DNA from: Gyromitra esculenta | Taxonomy: Eukaryota; Ascomycota; Pezizomycetes; Pezizales; Discinaceae | NCBI GenBank assembly: GCA_038503075.1 | Contig: JBCAML010000023.1 | Location: 682,001-746,000, forward strand | Direction: 5' to 3' | DNA: 64,000 nt | In this document: in pieces, positions 34,064 through 45,430 of the stretch | Position numbering within the stretch: position 1 is the stretch's first letter | Layout: every line of letters begins with the position of its first letter | Made by a program: the position numbers and the translations under genes | The notes under the pieces: generated by a model | What the model was told of the DNA's origin: nothing | The model's input: the letters and a program-made list of their open reading frames with translations, nothing else | The model's database searches: none

Positions 34064-34473
34064 TCTCAAGGAGCGGGTTTCTTATCAAGCTCTCGAGTAT
34101 CCCTCGAGATGAGTAGTACTACTTGAATGAGAAACCAAAGGCGAGAGTATGTGCGAAGATTCTACAGGCTCTACGAAGGGATCAAGTTAAGATGACTTGA
34201 AGATGGCGGCAGCGGAGAGTTACAAGGTGTAACTGAGGTTTGTATTGTGAAATACAAAGGTAAACAATAGAAGACGTTGCTTAAGGAAAAAAGGAGAAAA
34301 AGTACAACAAGTGGGGAATTCCCTTCGCTTATATACCACATTCCAATTCCTTCGGTGACAAAAACATGACACATTATAATAAGAAACCCATGGAAACACA
34401 ATGAACAAATAACCAAGTGCGACGACCATGTAACCACGTTCCTAACCAACCAGCGAAACAACCATCCATGAAA
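34064..34473 (-). mobile_element. Family-B solo LTR, TSD CTCAT
   Basis: A 410-bp copy with a perfect duplication, CTCAT (34059-34063, 34474-34478). It shows the compensated hairpin AGTTAC/GTAACT with loop AAGGT. Confidence 0.95.
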
Positions 34474-34843
34474 CTCATCGACTAGAAGTAAAACCTGGAC
34501 CTATTACCATTTCAGACTTTCTCTTAGATTTTCCTGGAGGCGCAACAACAAAGATATATTTAATTGTTAAATACCATAATCAGGAGGAGAAACAACGGCT
34601 GATTAAATGCAAACAAGAAGAGGCAAAGAGTTTTTACATGGAATTGAACTGGAGAATACAAGGCACACTCAAGTTGAACGTGAACTATCAGTACTTTCTG
34701 TTGGGCTATCTGTAAATTTCCATTTTTTTATTTATTTATTTATGCCAACTGCTAATTAATAATTTCTAGAGGCCACAGACAGGTAGTAAGCGAACAATCT
34801 CCATGCGACAAAAGTATGAAAATCTATCATCTTCTCCTCCACT

Positions 34844-35253
34844 TCTCAGGGAGCGAGATTCTTGTCAAGCTCTGAGATATCCTCTGAGATAAGCAGTGCT
34901 ACTTGAACCAGAAAATAGCAGAGAGAGTGTATGCAAGAATTCTACAGGCTCTACAGATGGTTCAAGTTATGGGGACTTGAAGGCGGCAACAGCGAAAGAT
35001 TACAAGATGTAACTGTGGATTGTATTGTAAAATACAATAAGTGTACAATAGAAGACATTGCTTAATGAAAGAAGGAGAAAAAGTACAACAAGAGGAAAAA
35101 ACCCTTCGCTTATATACCCATATTCCATTCCTTCGATGACAAACGTATTTACTCAATATACTAGAAACCAAGAGAAACATAAACAACAACAACGATGAAA
35201 AGCAACCGAGCGCCCATGCAAATATCCCTACAACTGAACGACCATCCATGAAA
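34844..35253 (-). mobile_element. Family-B solo LTR, TSD CCACT
   Basis: A 410-bp copy with a perfect duplication, CCACT (34839-34843, 35254-35258). It is more diverged than the other B copies. Confidence 0.95.
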
Positions 35254-35658
35254 CCACTTACCTAACGCGAATACCAGGGATCCAGTTCATCATCTTCTGA
35301 ATCATTGTTTGATTTACCTTTGCTTCCTCCTTTGACACCACCTTGGAATACACAGAGTGTAGTGACTGAATATATATTTTCTCTGCCGATATCACCAAAA
35401 ATAGGTTCCTCACCACCAACTTCTTCAAATCATAATAGGCCTAAAAATGATTCGGTTGAAGATCTGGGGGCTCAAGTTATAGTAATGGATCACAAAAATA
35501 TATGGGCCCGGGCTGATAGGTGTGGTGATTTGGAAGATGTTGTTAGTAGAGCTAAAAGTAAAGGTAAACGAGCAAAAAAGCTTGTTGACACATTGGACCC
35601 TGGTTTGCCTGTGCGAGTTACTCGCAATTTAAGTAGGAGAAGTAAAGAGCACATGTAG

Positions 35659-36442
35659 TAGAACTATCTTTTCTCTCTTTCTTTCTATTTATTTAATATC
35701 TATGTAATTTGATGGTGCGCCCGTTGGCATTTGGTAGATAGGTACCCCCGTACAGTGTTGAAGCATTGGGACCCTGGAAAGACAGCTAAGCGATACTGTG
35801 ACCATTCAGATCCACGACACTCCATTGGTTCTAATACTTCACCCCTAACCCTGTAGGTGCTTAAAGAACCGATTACGACAACACCACACCCCATCGACAA
35901 GCATAGCTTTCTAATACCCAAAACAGCCTATTGTTTAGCTTCATTTCAATCTCCCAACTCGGTTTTTTGCGCTACTCGGTCGTGCAATTGCTCTCGGTCC
36001 TCAGGCTACGGGGGTGCGTTGCTACCAAAGTCCAATTAAGTATTTTTCGAAAATCTCGCATACCTAGCTGTAAAAACCCTTTGCTGCCAACTAGTGCCAA
36101 CTGGCACACCTACTACATGCGAGAAAAGGAACATGTATGGAACTAATTTCGGTTTGCTAGCGACTTGTGGCAGCATGTTAGTCATAGAATATACATTAAA
36201 TATCCTCTAGGGTTGAATATTTTACTGGTCATGCTGGGCATCTCGAATATGTTGATTTTATTGTGGTTCTACACCGCCTGTGACCACTACCTGCCTCCAC
36301 TACCTACCTCCATCACTTGCCAGCACCTCTATTACCCACTACAGCCACCGGCAACGCCGGAAGCGTTCACCTATCTTGACACGCAGCGCACAATCCCCCC
36401 CAAGTACCCTCTGATGAATACATCCTGGAACTGCATCCTCAC
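35659..36442. other. Intergenic, possible TIR element at 35712-36110
   Basis: GGTGCGCCCGTTGGCA at about 35712 and its imperfect complement (TGCCAACTGGCACACC) near 36095-36110 could be the ends of a 400-bp element. A related end occurs near 13085. No target duplication is clear and no gene is seen. Confidence 0.35.
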
Positions 36443-36763
36443 TTGCAGAGAAAAGTGTCCTGTAAAATCGCTACCGTTGAAAATCCTGAGCTTTTAGAAG
36501 TAATTAAAGGGGTTTTTAATCATCTTAATACCATTATAAGTAATTTTCTGACAAAAAATAGGAAAGACATTTTCTTTTCAAGGCTCGAATTTCAGTTTCA
36601 TAGGAAACAACTTGAGATTGTTTTGGTGGATGGTATTTGCTTGCAAGTACAGTTTGCTCTACACAATCATGGGTTACCTGCCTGTAAAGAAGAGTACCAT
36701 CAGCAAAAAATTTATTCCTCCACAGAGGGCAGAGCATTGCTCATGCCTCGGTTGCCCTGCTAG
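36443..36763 (+). CDS. Hypothetical ORF fragment
   Basis: A 106-aa frame has a protein-like stretch, 'NPELLEVIKGVFNHLNTIISNFLTKNRKDIFFSRLEFQFHRKQLEIVL'. Its end runs into CCTCCACAGAG repeats, so any real gene is truncated. Not recognised. Confidence 0.25.
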   Translation: MQRKVSCKIATVENPELLEVIKGVFNHLNTIISNFLTKNRKDIFFSRLEFQFHRKQLEIVLVDGICLQVQFALHNHGLPACKEEYHQQKIYSSTEGRALLMPRLPC

Positions 36764-36900
36764 GAAATCTTGACCGCTAATTTTTCCTCGCTGACCTCTG
36801 TGGAGCACGGAGCCTATCCTCCACAGAGGTGAATGGTGCAAAGACTTTCCTCCACAGAGAGCGAGCAACAATCTATTCCTCCACAGAGGAGCGGAACAAT
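36715..36900. repeat. Dispersed CCTCCACAGAG motif cluster
   Basis: The 11-mer occurs at about 36717, 36818, 36849 and 36878, and inverted at 36795. Spacing is irregular (about 30-100 bp), so it is not a simple tandem repeat. Confidence 0.6.
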
Positions 36901-37034
36901 ATTCTTCATCTCACTGAGGACGGGGTTCGGCTCTTGCTCGCCCCATAGGCTTTTGATCTCGCTTGCTTGGTTCCTTAATAGCGAAAATATCATTTATTTA
37001 TTCGCTCTCTCTATGTTTCTCTATCGCAATATCT

Positions 37035-37125
37035 ATGTACAGTCTTCTATATCTACAGGTATCTAATTCGCAAACACTATGTACACGCTTCTATGTCTAC
37101 AAGTACCCTATTCGCATTATATGCA
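37035..37125. repeat. Two-copy tandem duplication
   Basis: A unit of about 48 bp (CTATGTACASTCTTCTAT, TCTACARGTA, TCGCA) is present twice in a row. Confidence 0.6.
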
Positions 37126-37360
37126 ACACTCCCAAATGAATGACTAGGCACCACATAAAGCACACGCCTGGCAGGCAGGGGGTCGAGCCTCACTAAAACT
37201 CCGCAGTCGAGCTGAAGGTCGTGGTCGCCTGCTGCTGTGAGGCTAATTGGTCGTTCTGCAGGCGCCTCCAATAGGTCGCTAGTTGCAGGCAGTCGAGTCA
37301 ATAGCCTCGTCTAGGATGAAAGCTCGTCGCGCAGACCGACGTTTGCTGATTGACTTGTAG

Positions 37361-38191
37361 TCTCAAGGAATGGGCTTGTCAAGTTTCATATTGACTTAGA
37401 TGAGTCGTTATTGAATGGTTGTACAATGTCTTTGTTGTTTGGTTATGTTTTGGGTTATTGTAATAATGTCTTTGTGTTTCGGTTGTTGTCGGGTTGTTGT
37501 GGGTGCTACTGAAAAGCGGGGTATTTAAAGAAGGATTGTTGGTTGTTTTTGTTCCTCTTCTTCTTCTTTCCTTAAGCAACGTTCTCGTTTACCTTCTCTT
37601 GTAATTGTCGAATACTATCTCGGTTCTACCTCAGAACCCTCGCTGTCGCTGTCCCCTTCGCCGCACTTATCTCGCCATGAGATAGACCCCTCGTAGAACT
37701 TGTAGAAACACTGCACTCTTCGAACGTGTTAGTACCTCGCTTAAGTAGCACAGCTCACCCTCAGGGATACTGAAGGGCTTAACGAGGGACTGAACCGTGA
37801 GATCAAGCTCTCGAGTATCCCTCGAGATGAGCAGTGCTACTTGAGTAGGAAACCAACAGCAAGAGTGTGTACGGAGATTCTACAGGCTCTACGAGGAGGT
37901 CAAGTTATGATGACTTGAGGGCAAATGACAGAATAGGTTACTTATGCCAGAATCGGTGATTGTATTGTGAAATACACGAGTAGACTATAGAAGACGTTGC
38001 TTAAGGAAAGAAGAAGAAAAAGCGCAACAAGAGGGGAATTCCCTTCGCTTATATACCACATTTCAACTCTTCCGATGACAAAGACCTGACTCATGATAAC
38101 AGAAACCCAAAGAAACGAAAGGAACACCAATATGACACAACAACCACTAACCCCTGTTTCTAACCAACCAACGAAACATCCATCCATGGAA
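37361..38191 (-). mobile_element. Family-B LTR split by a family-A LTR
   Basis: Segments 37361-37383 and 37808 to about 38191 form one B repeat (starting TCTCAAGG). Its far end merges at CCATGG with the start of the next family-A repeat, so no right flank survives to check a duplication. Confidence 0.85.
37384..37802 (+). mobile_element. Family-A solo LTR, TSD TCAAG
   Basis: A 419-bp copy inserted in the B repeat with a perfect duplication, TCAAG (37379-37383, 37803-37807). Confidence 0.95.
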
Positions 38192-38623
38192 TAGAGAATG
38201 AATCGTGGTTTGGTTGCTGGTTACATCGTTGTTTGGATGGTTGTATAATTCCTTTGTTGTTCGGTTATGTTTTGATTATTGTAATAATGTCTTTGTGTTT
38301 CGGTTGTTGTCGGGTTGTTGTTGGTGTTACAGGAAAGCGGGGTATTTAAGGAAGGATTTCGGTCGCTCTTGTTTCTCTTTCTCTTCTTTCCTTAAGCAAC
38401 GTTCTCGTTTACCTTCTCCTGTACTTGTCAGAAATACTATCTCGGTTCTATCTTAGAATCCTCGCTGTCGCTGTTCACTCCGCTGCACTTATCTCGCCTT
38501 GAGATAGACCCGTCGTAGAACCTGTAGAAACGCTGCACTCTTTGAACGCGTTGATACCTCATTATGTAGCACTGCTCACCTTCAGGGATACTGAAGGGCT
38601 TCACGAGGAACTCAACTGTGAGA
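38184..38623 (+). mobile_element. Family-A LTR fused to preceding family-B end
   Basis: The repeat begins at the shared palindrome CCATGG and ends CTGTGAGA at 38623. The first bases expected (TTTCATGG) are replaced by the end of the B repeat, which suggests a recombination or deletion joint between the two ends. Confidence 0.85.
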
Positions 38624-38834
38624 GATGCCTTTACTGATACCTTTCCCAACGACATAACTTTAAGTATTGAACCCTTTCTCGACACCCCTGATATCTTTAT
38701 TGATTCCATTACCGATATAGACAGTATAGGGATACTTAGTCTATTCCATTTCACGTACTAAATAATAAATAGTAAAAAAATCCCATCGCTCCTTCCCAAA
38801 TTCCACAATAGTAATACTTTGCAGACGCCCCTGA

Positions 38835-40284
38835 TCTAGTAGTAGTAGTAGTAGTAGAATTCATTTACGCATCCAACCCTTGAGTTATGGCGATCGTACT
38901 ATCTAATCAAACAAACAAACATAACAAAACAAAAGCAAAATAACAAAAACATAAAATAAAATAAAAATAAAAATAAAAATAAAACACAACCCCAACGTAA
39001 CAATCTCTTCACCTCTTATCTGCCTAACTTAAAAAAATAAAAAATAATAGTAAAATAAACATAAACATAACAATAATTAAGCCATTGAACTAGCAATTTA
39101 ACTCTTCTCACTCCATATTTATCTTGACCTCAATTTCTCTTCTTACTTTTCCAAATTCCCGTACCCCCATTCTAACTCCCTATCTTCCTCTATTTTCTCC
39201 TCTCTCTCACATCGTCTATTTTCTTTAAACTCCTTCCATATCTTAACACCGTACTGTAACCCCTCTTGAGAATATAGGAGTTCTTTAACTCCTACCTTTT
39301 TCTCCAGCTCTTCTACAGCTTTATATCTGGAATCGATAGTAAACATACATTCTTCCAAGATATGTTGTACGTTTTGGCTTCCTTTTCCGCATTCGCATTG
39401 GTCATCTTTGCTCTTCTTGATTTTGAATCGATATGCGTTGGTCCAGATATGTCCTGTTCTGAGTCTTCCGATAATCACTTTTTGACTACGTTCATCATCC
39501 GGGATTTTTGTTTCTTTTCGCGTTTTTGGGCTACCGTCATAGCTTTTCCCTTTTCTTGGGTCGGTGCTCCATTGTTCTTGCCAATCTTCATTGGTTTCTC
39601 GTCTCGCTTTCAAATTTAGGTAGGATATTGATATGAACCAGTCTTTGTCTTTGGTTTTTTCACATCCTGTTTTGGCCAGTATATCTGCTTTTTCATTTCC
39701 GACCGCATTCGCGTGTGCTTTTACCCATTGGAGGGTTGTGGCTATCCCTCTTGTTTTGGCTTTATCAATCTCCCATCTTATCCTTCTCGCCATCATTTCA
39801 CCAGCTCCCGCCTCCCTCTTCTTCACTCTCATCATTACTTCTTGGCTATCTGTCCTGATAACCAAGGACGTTACCCCTTTCTCCCTGCACTCTTTCATCC
39901 CCTGTTCCACCGCCTCTTTTATTCCCACCATTTCTGCATCCATAATCTCCATCTTTTCTCCCATTCCATAACTTTCTTCCCAAATTGTTCCTCCCCACCT
40001 ATCGATTCTACATACCCCAACCCCTACTTTTCCTCCTTTCTTGGATCCATTCGTATACATAACTACCTCATCTCTCTCTTCCCTTCTTTTTCTTTGTCTT
40101 TCCAGGTCCTCCTTATCTCCACTCCCAATCCTAATCACCAACTCTTCTCTTATCTTTTCCTCCCACTTTTTCTCCTTCCTTTCTATTTCCTCCCACTTTT
40201 CCACCTTTTTCCATCTTCTTCGGATATTTTCACCTATCCTTGCTAATCCACACCTTACCCCCCCTTTTTTCCCACTTCCCCGGA
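38835..40284 (-). mobile_element. LINE, 5'-truncated
   Basis: The element is on the minus strand with a (CTA)n tail at 38836-38853 and an A/T-rich 3' UTR. The last 55 bp match the short LINE ending at 11549. The coding part starts within the C-terminal Pol region near 40281, so it is 5'-truncated. A possible short duplication GATCTAG at both edges cannot be separated from the tail. Confidence 0.85.
39143..40270 (-). pseudogene. LINE C-terminal region: RNase H and CCHC motif
   Basis: A long open frame (at least 353 aa from 40204; it continues upstream to the truncation) encodes an RNase H domain. It reads 'VVMYTNGSKKGGKVGVG' where TDGS is usual, so the first catalytic Asp is Asn. Further motifs are 'MDAEMVGIKEAV' (Glu), 'VIRTDSQEV' (Asp) and 'ANAVGNEKADILAK' (Asp). 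A Cys/His motif follows: 'CECGKGSQNVQHILEEC'. This order is typical of fungal Tad/I-like LINE ORF2 ends. The RT is missing. Confidence 0.88.
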
Positions 40285-41393
40285 TCTAGTGGCGTGGCAG
40301 GTAGGTCAGCGGACCTGATTATACCTATACGAACGCACATAGCGCCACCTTAATAGAGGTCACAGAGTACCCAGTAGTTATCCAAATCTGGCTCTAGCTC
40401 TAAAAGCTATGTTTCGGGTGAGATTCCCTTTCCGAGTTTCCACTTTTTTATTTTTAACTATAAACAGCTCCTAACATGACTATTCATACCCTCGGAGGAA
40501 GAAAAAGCTCTAAGTTTTTCTCGTTGCGTAATAATCTCCCATAGAATTGGGTCCGTGAAAACGTCAATGATCATAGCATCAAGGCCTCTTGGTTAAGGAT
40601 ATTGGGGATCTAAGCGCTGCCAAGGATCCGGACCCTATGACTATTTCAATAGGTTTTATGATCATAAAAATAAGGAGTGTCTTGAAGGACCCTATGGTTC
40701 TTGCGCAGTGACCACCCTTGTAGAAGATAGCGTGAGTCCCCAGAGACCCCTGAACCCCAATATGCATTGCTGCGAAAATGGTATTAATAAGCTGGCCGGC
40801 CTGCATGGGTGTTTAAAATCTCTCTAAACCGCACTACAACTACTTTTACTTAACCTTCATTGCCTCACCCGATCTTAATCCCATCGGAAAAGTTTGGAAC
40901 ATGGCCATGCAAAAAATAGCGCTCTGGAATCCGCTTCCTCCTACATAAGAGGCGGTAAAAAAAGGTACAGGCAGCGGATTGTAATGCAATTCTAGTAGAA
41001 ACTACCGATTATTGATTGAGGTTCTCCCTCAGCAAAAGCGGCAGTGCGTGCCAGACACAGAGGGAAATGATCTTCAGGGTTAATTATATTTCAATTTCTG
41101 CACTCATGCTCTTTTAAACTTTTATCGTTCATTTAATTGTACTTGTTCTAGTCATGAGATCTTAGGATTTGATTTGGAGGTCGCAACGTAGCTCTGACAT
41201 TACTTGATCTCAATCCAAGGACATATAGTTAGCTATGCGGCAATGATATAATGCATTATAATGGCTCGACTCCTCTAGCAGGTACATCTCCTAGCTCACT
41301 TCCAAGTTTTTCCATACTGGCATAGACTCCGTGAGCCAGGTTACACTTTTATCCATTAGGCAGCCGTAGTGTAATCTTTTATGCTGCAGGGGC
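40285..41393. other. Intergenic with mariner-like transposase scrap
   Basis: Only the short transposase fragment listed separately is recognised; the remainder shows no gene. Confidence 0.4.
40855..40960 (+). pseudogene. Tc1/mariner-type transposase fragment
   Basis: A plus-strand frame reads 'FIASPDLNPIGKVWNMAMQKIALWNPLPPT' before a stop. SPDLNPIEKVWN is the conserved C-terminal block of DDE_3 transposases holding the last acidic residue; here E has become G. Upstream remnants are too decayed to follow. Confidence 0.6.
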
Positions 41394-41638
41394 TAATAAA
41401 ACTATAGGCACAGGACAGCGGGTAAACAGGATAGCTGGTATGAGGGAGATACAGAATGATATTGATGATAAACTAAACTGCTCCCATACTTTGTACTTAA
41501 GGAAAATCTATCTCAGTACTGTTGCCTCAGTACTATTATTCCCCGCACATCATTCTATCCGAGTCGGTACTACTATCTACCCGCGCCGGAGTGTTGTATA
41601 ACCGATCACATGATGCACACGTGAGTCTTACTTTAACA
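41394..41638 (-). mobile_element. Solo LTR, family C, copy 2, TSD GGGGC
   Basis: A 245-bp repeat flanked by a perfect GGGGC duplication (41389-41393, 41639-41643). On the minus strand it begins TGTTAAAGTAAGACTC and ends TTTTATTA. It is homologous to 341-611. Confidence 0.88.
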
Positions 41639-44600
41639 GGGGCATCCTAATAGTGTGTGTGGGCAGGGAGTAGTAGAGAGGTTTCGCACAAATTTTTTCA
41701 ATTTCAAGAGAAAGCTACAAACTAGTTTCAACACCTAATAGGAGGAGAGGCTAAGAGGATACCGACATCATTTCTGACATGCAGACTTCTATTCTCATCA
41801 AGCTCCATCAAGGGTTTTACCGGTATCGTATCCAAAGTTATCAATCCTAAGTTACTACATACCAGTGTTTTTTCCAAAATTCGAATTTACGTTACGGGAA
41901 AGGAGGGGGGCACATTATTGAGTAGAAATATGGTCAGAAATCTATCTATCTATCTACTTCATCCCCCACTAGGCACTCACACCCGTTTCATCACTTTCCC
42001 TTGAAGTATAAAAATTCTGAGCAGAACCTCCCTAGCGAGAGTTGTAAGCGTCCACTGACGCGTCCAGGCCCCGAAGACAGAGACTTAAGCACAATATTGA
42101 GCGTAATCGATATTGCGCAGCTGTTTAAGAATCAATTTGTGCCATCGAGTATGCTCAGTTCAATATTCTGGAAGCTGGAAATACCGAGTGCTATTTCATG
42201 TGTGGCTGTCGTAAGGCTTCAACCGTGAGATCTCGCAGCACAAGAACCACAAGTATTTATTTATAGAGAAAACTATCCCTTCTTACCCTCAAGCGCGGAC
42301 AATATAATTTCGACTCTACCCCTCCCAGTTGTTGCCTGGAACGTTTTCTGAGGGCTAACCTACTTCCTTCAGGCATGCTTTCTGAATTTATTCACCCGCC
42401 TGCACGCAGGCTAAACCTGAGCTCTGCGGAACCTTTGTTGGGGATTGGGGGGGCAGCGTCAGCCAAGTTTTGGTGAGCATGGTGTGATGTGTAGCTTCCC
42501 ATGGATTGCACCAGTTTGCATGCATGGCATATAAAAGGTTTTCTTTAGTTATTTGTTTTTTAAAAGAAGACATCCTCCCAAGCAGCGAGGAAAGTTGAGA
42601 TTACGAATTATTCTGGCGAAGCCGATTTTATCCTAACAAGTTGCAATTGACATATCCTCTCCGGGCAGAAATAACACCACGTTTGAGCTGCTAGCATTCC
42701 TATATATACCGATGGGGGGGGTCCAATCTCCTCATCTTACTTCCCCTTGCTAGTGCCTACATCTCGGCGTCTACAAAAAGCGCCTATGCATCGCTCACAG
42801 CGCCCACGTCGCTCTTTCACTCATCCCAATCATCAGGATACCTTCCTAGCACTTCCTCTTTCTCCGGCGAGTCCCAGTCTTCCACCACCGTAGGAGCGTC
42901 TCCAGCTTTAACGCGGTAGCCTCTCCACCGGCAAAACTGGAAAGCCACTGGGGACATATCTATACCTCTTGTGGCCCATCACCACTGGGACTACGTCTAG
43001 AATCACATCCCTGGTTCTTTCCAGTGGGATACCAAAGTGTTTGTTGGAGTTACCATTCCCGCCGGCGCCAACATTTCCATCCCCGGAGTAGTCTCGACAC
43101 ATCAATGGAATCGCATCGAACAGATTATCATACTACCCCTCTGCCAACCCAACACCCCCTCCAGAGGCAAGAATAAAATCGTATGTTGGCCCGTTCTGGT
43201 ATACTGTCTGAGCCCACTTGCGACATTCAACAGCCCAAACGGGTTGACAGCGTTGCAAAAAAGCGGCACATATAACTACGCTGTAGGTTCTTGTAGCAAT
43301 ACTTCCCGAGAGATGGCAGACCTTTCTATCGTGACGGCAGCGCGGCGCCACATCTTGGCCCCACGGAGAAGAGAAGACAGTCTCTCCATGTCCTACTTCC
43401 CAAACTACAGTAGGAACGACCATGTATTTCTAAGGGCGGGATCATTTGGCACTGTCAGGCTCGCGAGAGTTCATGGTCCCGAATTGGGAGAGCCAGTTAG
43501 AGGCAACATATGTATATCGGCAAAGCGGGCTAACTAGGGACGTGGGAAGTACGTGTGTTCACGATCAATATGCAGGGACAGAATCTGTTCTTGTGGATTG
43601 GCTCCCGCGGTGAGTATGTGCACGTGGGCCTGGTGAGGCATCGCTTCGTTGCCAATGCTGTGAAGCAGTTTAGCTCGGGGTTCGCAATAGTTTTTTTTCT
43701 TTTATATTGTCGTACTCCCATCTATCCCTCATTGCCTTAGAGATGAAGGATGCTGTAGGAGGGTAGGGGGTTGTATAGAAGATATCTTACCTTAGGTTGT
43801 TGAGCACAGGGTATTTAGAATACTTTTTGCGGAAGCTTTTCCAGACGCGAGAAGTAGTGCCTCGGATGGTGATTGGGTTTGGTCCTACGGACGCCGGGCT
43901 ATGAAAAGCTCGGGAGACGTTTCCAACTTCTAGTTCAAGATTTTCCAGCGAATTGGCAGGGATATTTTACAGTGTGCGATGTGGTTGTAGCTGCTGAAGT
44001 CGATAGATCCGCCGGGGGACGAAACAATCTTGCCAAGGAGATGTGAGTGTAGGGATTGTGGTGACGGGATTGACTCCCCCGTCTATCTGAGACTATAATT
44101 GTGACCACCAATGCAGATGAACTGGGCGGCGATGGCGGCGATGGCGGTGATGTTGCGGCGAAAGAGGGTAACCAGAGAAACTCTGTCTATGTATTGAGGC
44201 GGCCATCTACAGAGACCTGCGGACAGACGGCGGACACAAGTTTTTTCTGACTTGGCGCATCCAGATGGAGGATCTACGCTGACAGGTGCGGTAATTTTTG
44301 ACCCCTGTCCGCCATCAGACCATGTCCGCCGTCCAACCGTAGGTCCCTATACTCTTAGACCCTCAGCCGTCAACAAGCATCCGCTCAACCCATCATGGCA
44401 ACCAAGTTCTCTGCAAAAGAATGAGGAGTGCTTAGTCAGCGATCTCGTCGAAAACCCAGCTGTACTGTGAATCAAAGAAGAACGCACACCACGGCAATGG
44501 CGGATCCCACTACACGCGCCCAAGAGATTTCCTATAGCTCTTAAAAACCACTCTGCCAAGAGAAATTGCGTTACTTACGTTACCGTGGTTGTACCATCAT

Positions 44601-45175
44601 GAACACTGAAACCCAATCAGTCGCTTGCGGCTTCAGCTTATAGACTCTAATGGGCCTTAAGAAAGCAGCGCGCAGGTTGGTTTTGCTGGCTGCAGCAAAG
44701 TAGCTATAGCTAAGTGTAAAATCGAATACTCATACGCTAAAAGGTAATACACTTGTATGCCTCCAGCAATCGGCCCAATGCGAACACCATGGCCAAACCA
44801 CGATGTACAATAGCAGCAACCCTATAAATATTCGATCTCACGGCAAACCGCTCAGTGCAAGGCCTGCGGTCAGCCAAAAATCGATTCTGAGAAGTGAAAG
44901 TACCCTATTCCATACTTACGATGGTTTCGTTTTCCATGTGGGACTTTGTTGCCGGTTACAGGCACTCTTCGACACCTACTGGTTTGCCTGTCTTCTGTTC
45001 AGTGGTAGTCGTTTAATGAGGCGACAGCAACAATACCCCCCAGTAATAGGAACAACTTCACCATCAGACAATAGAGTCGCGGTTTAAGTATAAAAATAAA
45101 CAAGTGGATGGAACTACAAGACGGATATTTTTATCTTGATGCATAGCTCAAAACTCTCTCGTTGACACGGAGGAA
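41639..45175. other. Intergenic, no supported gene
   Basis: About 3.5 kb with an (ATCT)n microsatellite at 41939-41957. Short frames (for example 43037-43537) are not convincing. There are no solo LTRs. Confidence 0.4.
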
Positions 45176-45430
45176 TATCGTAGTATTTCGCGGTTAGGCC
45201 TCGAGGCCTAATGTAAAGTGGAGAGGGAAAAGTCTGCATGAAAAGTCTTAGATTCTTGGTGTTTAGCCAATAGCGAGAGCCAATGTCCTCTGATTTTAGG
45301 GTTACGCCTGGGTTGAGTCAGCTATACCAATGAAAGGCCCAGATGAAGCCATCTGAAACATCTTTCATGCGGGCTTTTCTCTCTCCACTTTACATTAGGC
45401 CTCGAGGCCTAACCGCGAAATACTACGGTA
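45176..45430. mobile_element. MITE 1 with about 63-bp TIRs
   Basis: The ends are TAYCGTAGTATTTCGCGG and its complement, and inverted identity continues for about 63 bp with few mismatches. Each arm contains the palindrome TTAGGCCTCGAGGCCTAA. The 255-bp element is bounded by TA and has no coding capacity. It could fold into one long hairpin. Confidence 0.9.

Larger units (their letters stand above)
33238..35658 (+). pseudogene. Decayed gene of unknown function, split by two family-B LTRs
   Basis: Collinear coding pieces run through the region. One holds a Cys/His cluster (FCGRCEKTHH...FRYCGEK) that could be a zinc finger. Another runs from 'NREIVEIARQSSFKQ' to 'WIGSIKDKWAAF'. A third at 33830-34063 continues after the first LTR as 'RLEVKPGPITISDFLLDFPGGATTKIYL'. 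The last (34780-35658) ends 'VTRNLSRRSKEHM'. A probable intron is GTAAATTTCC...TTTCTAG (about 34711-34769). Frameshifts and at least one TAA disable it. The family is not recognised. Confidence 0.5.

Noticed and set aside
39633..40289. Hydrophobic plus-strand ORFs opposite the LINE
   Set aside because: They are complements of the Lys/Glu-rich LINE frame and look like membrane proteins only for that reason.
42205..42235. Short match to the family-A terminus (CAACCGTGAGA)
   Set aside because: Only about 11 bp match, with no preceding hairpin or TATA segment; likely chance.
43037..43537. Cytochrome P450 fragment ('VTIPAGANISIP')
   Set aside because: One short stretch resembles the P450 segment before the heme region, but no ExxR or Cys-heme motif occurs nearby in any frame.
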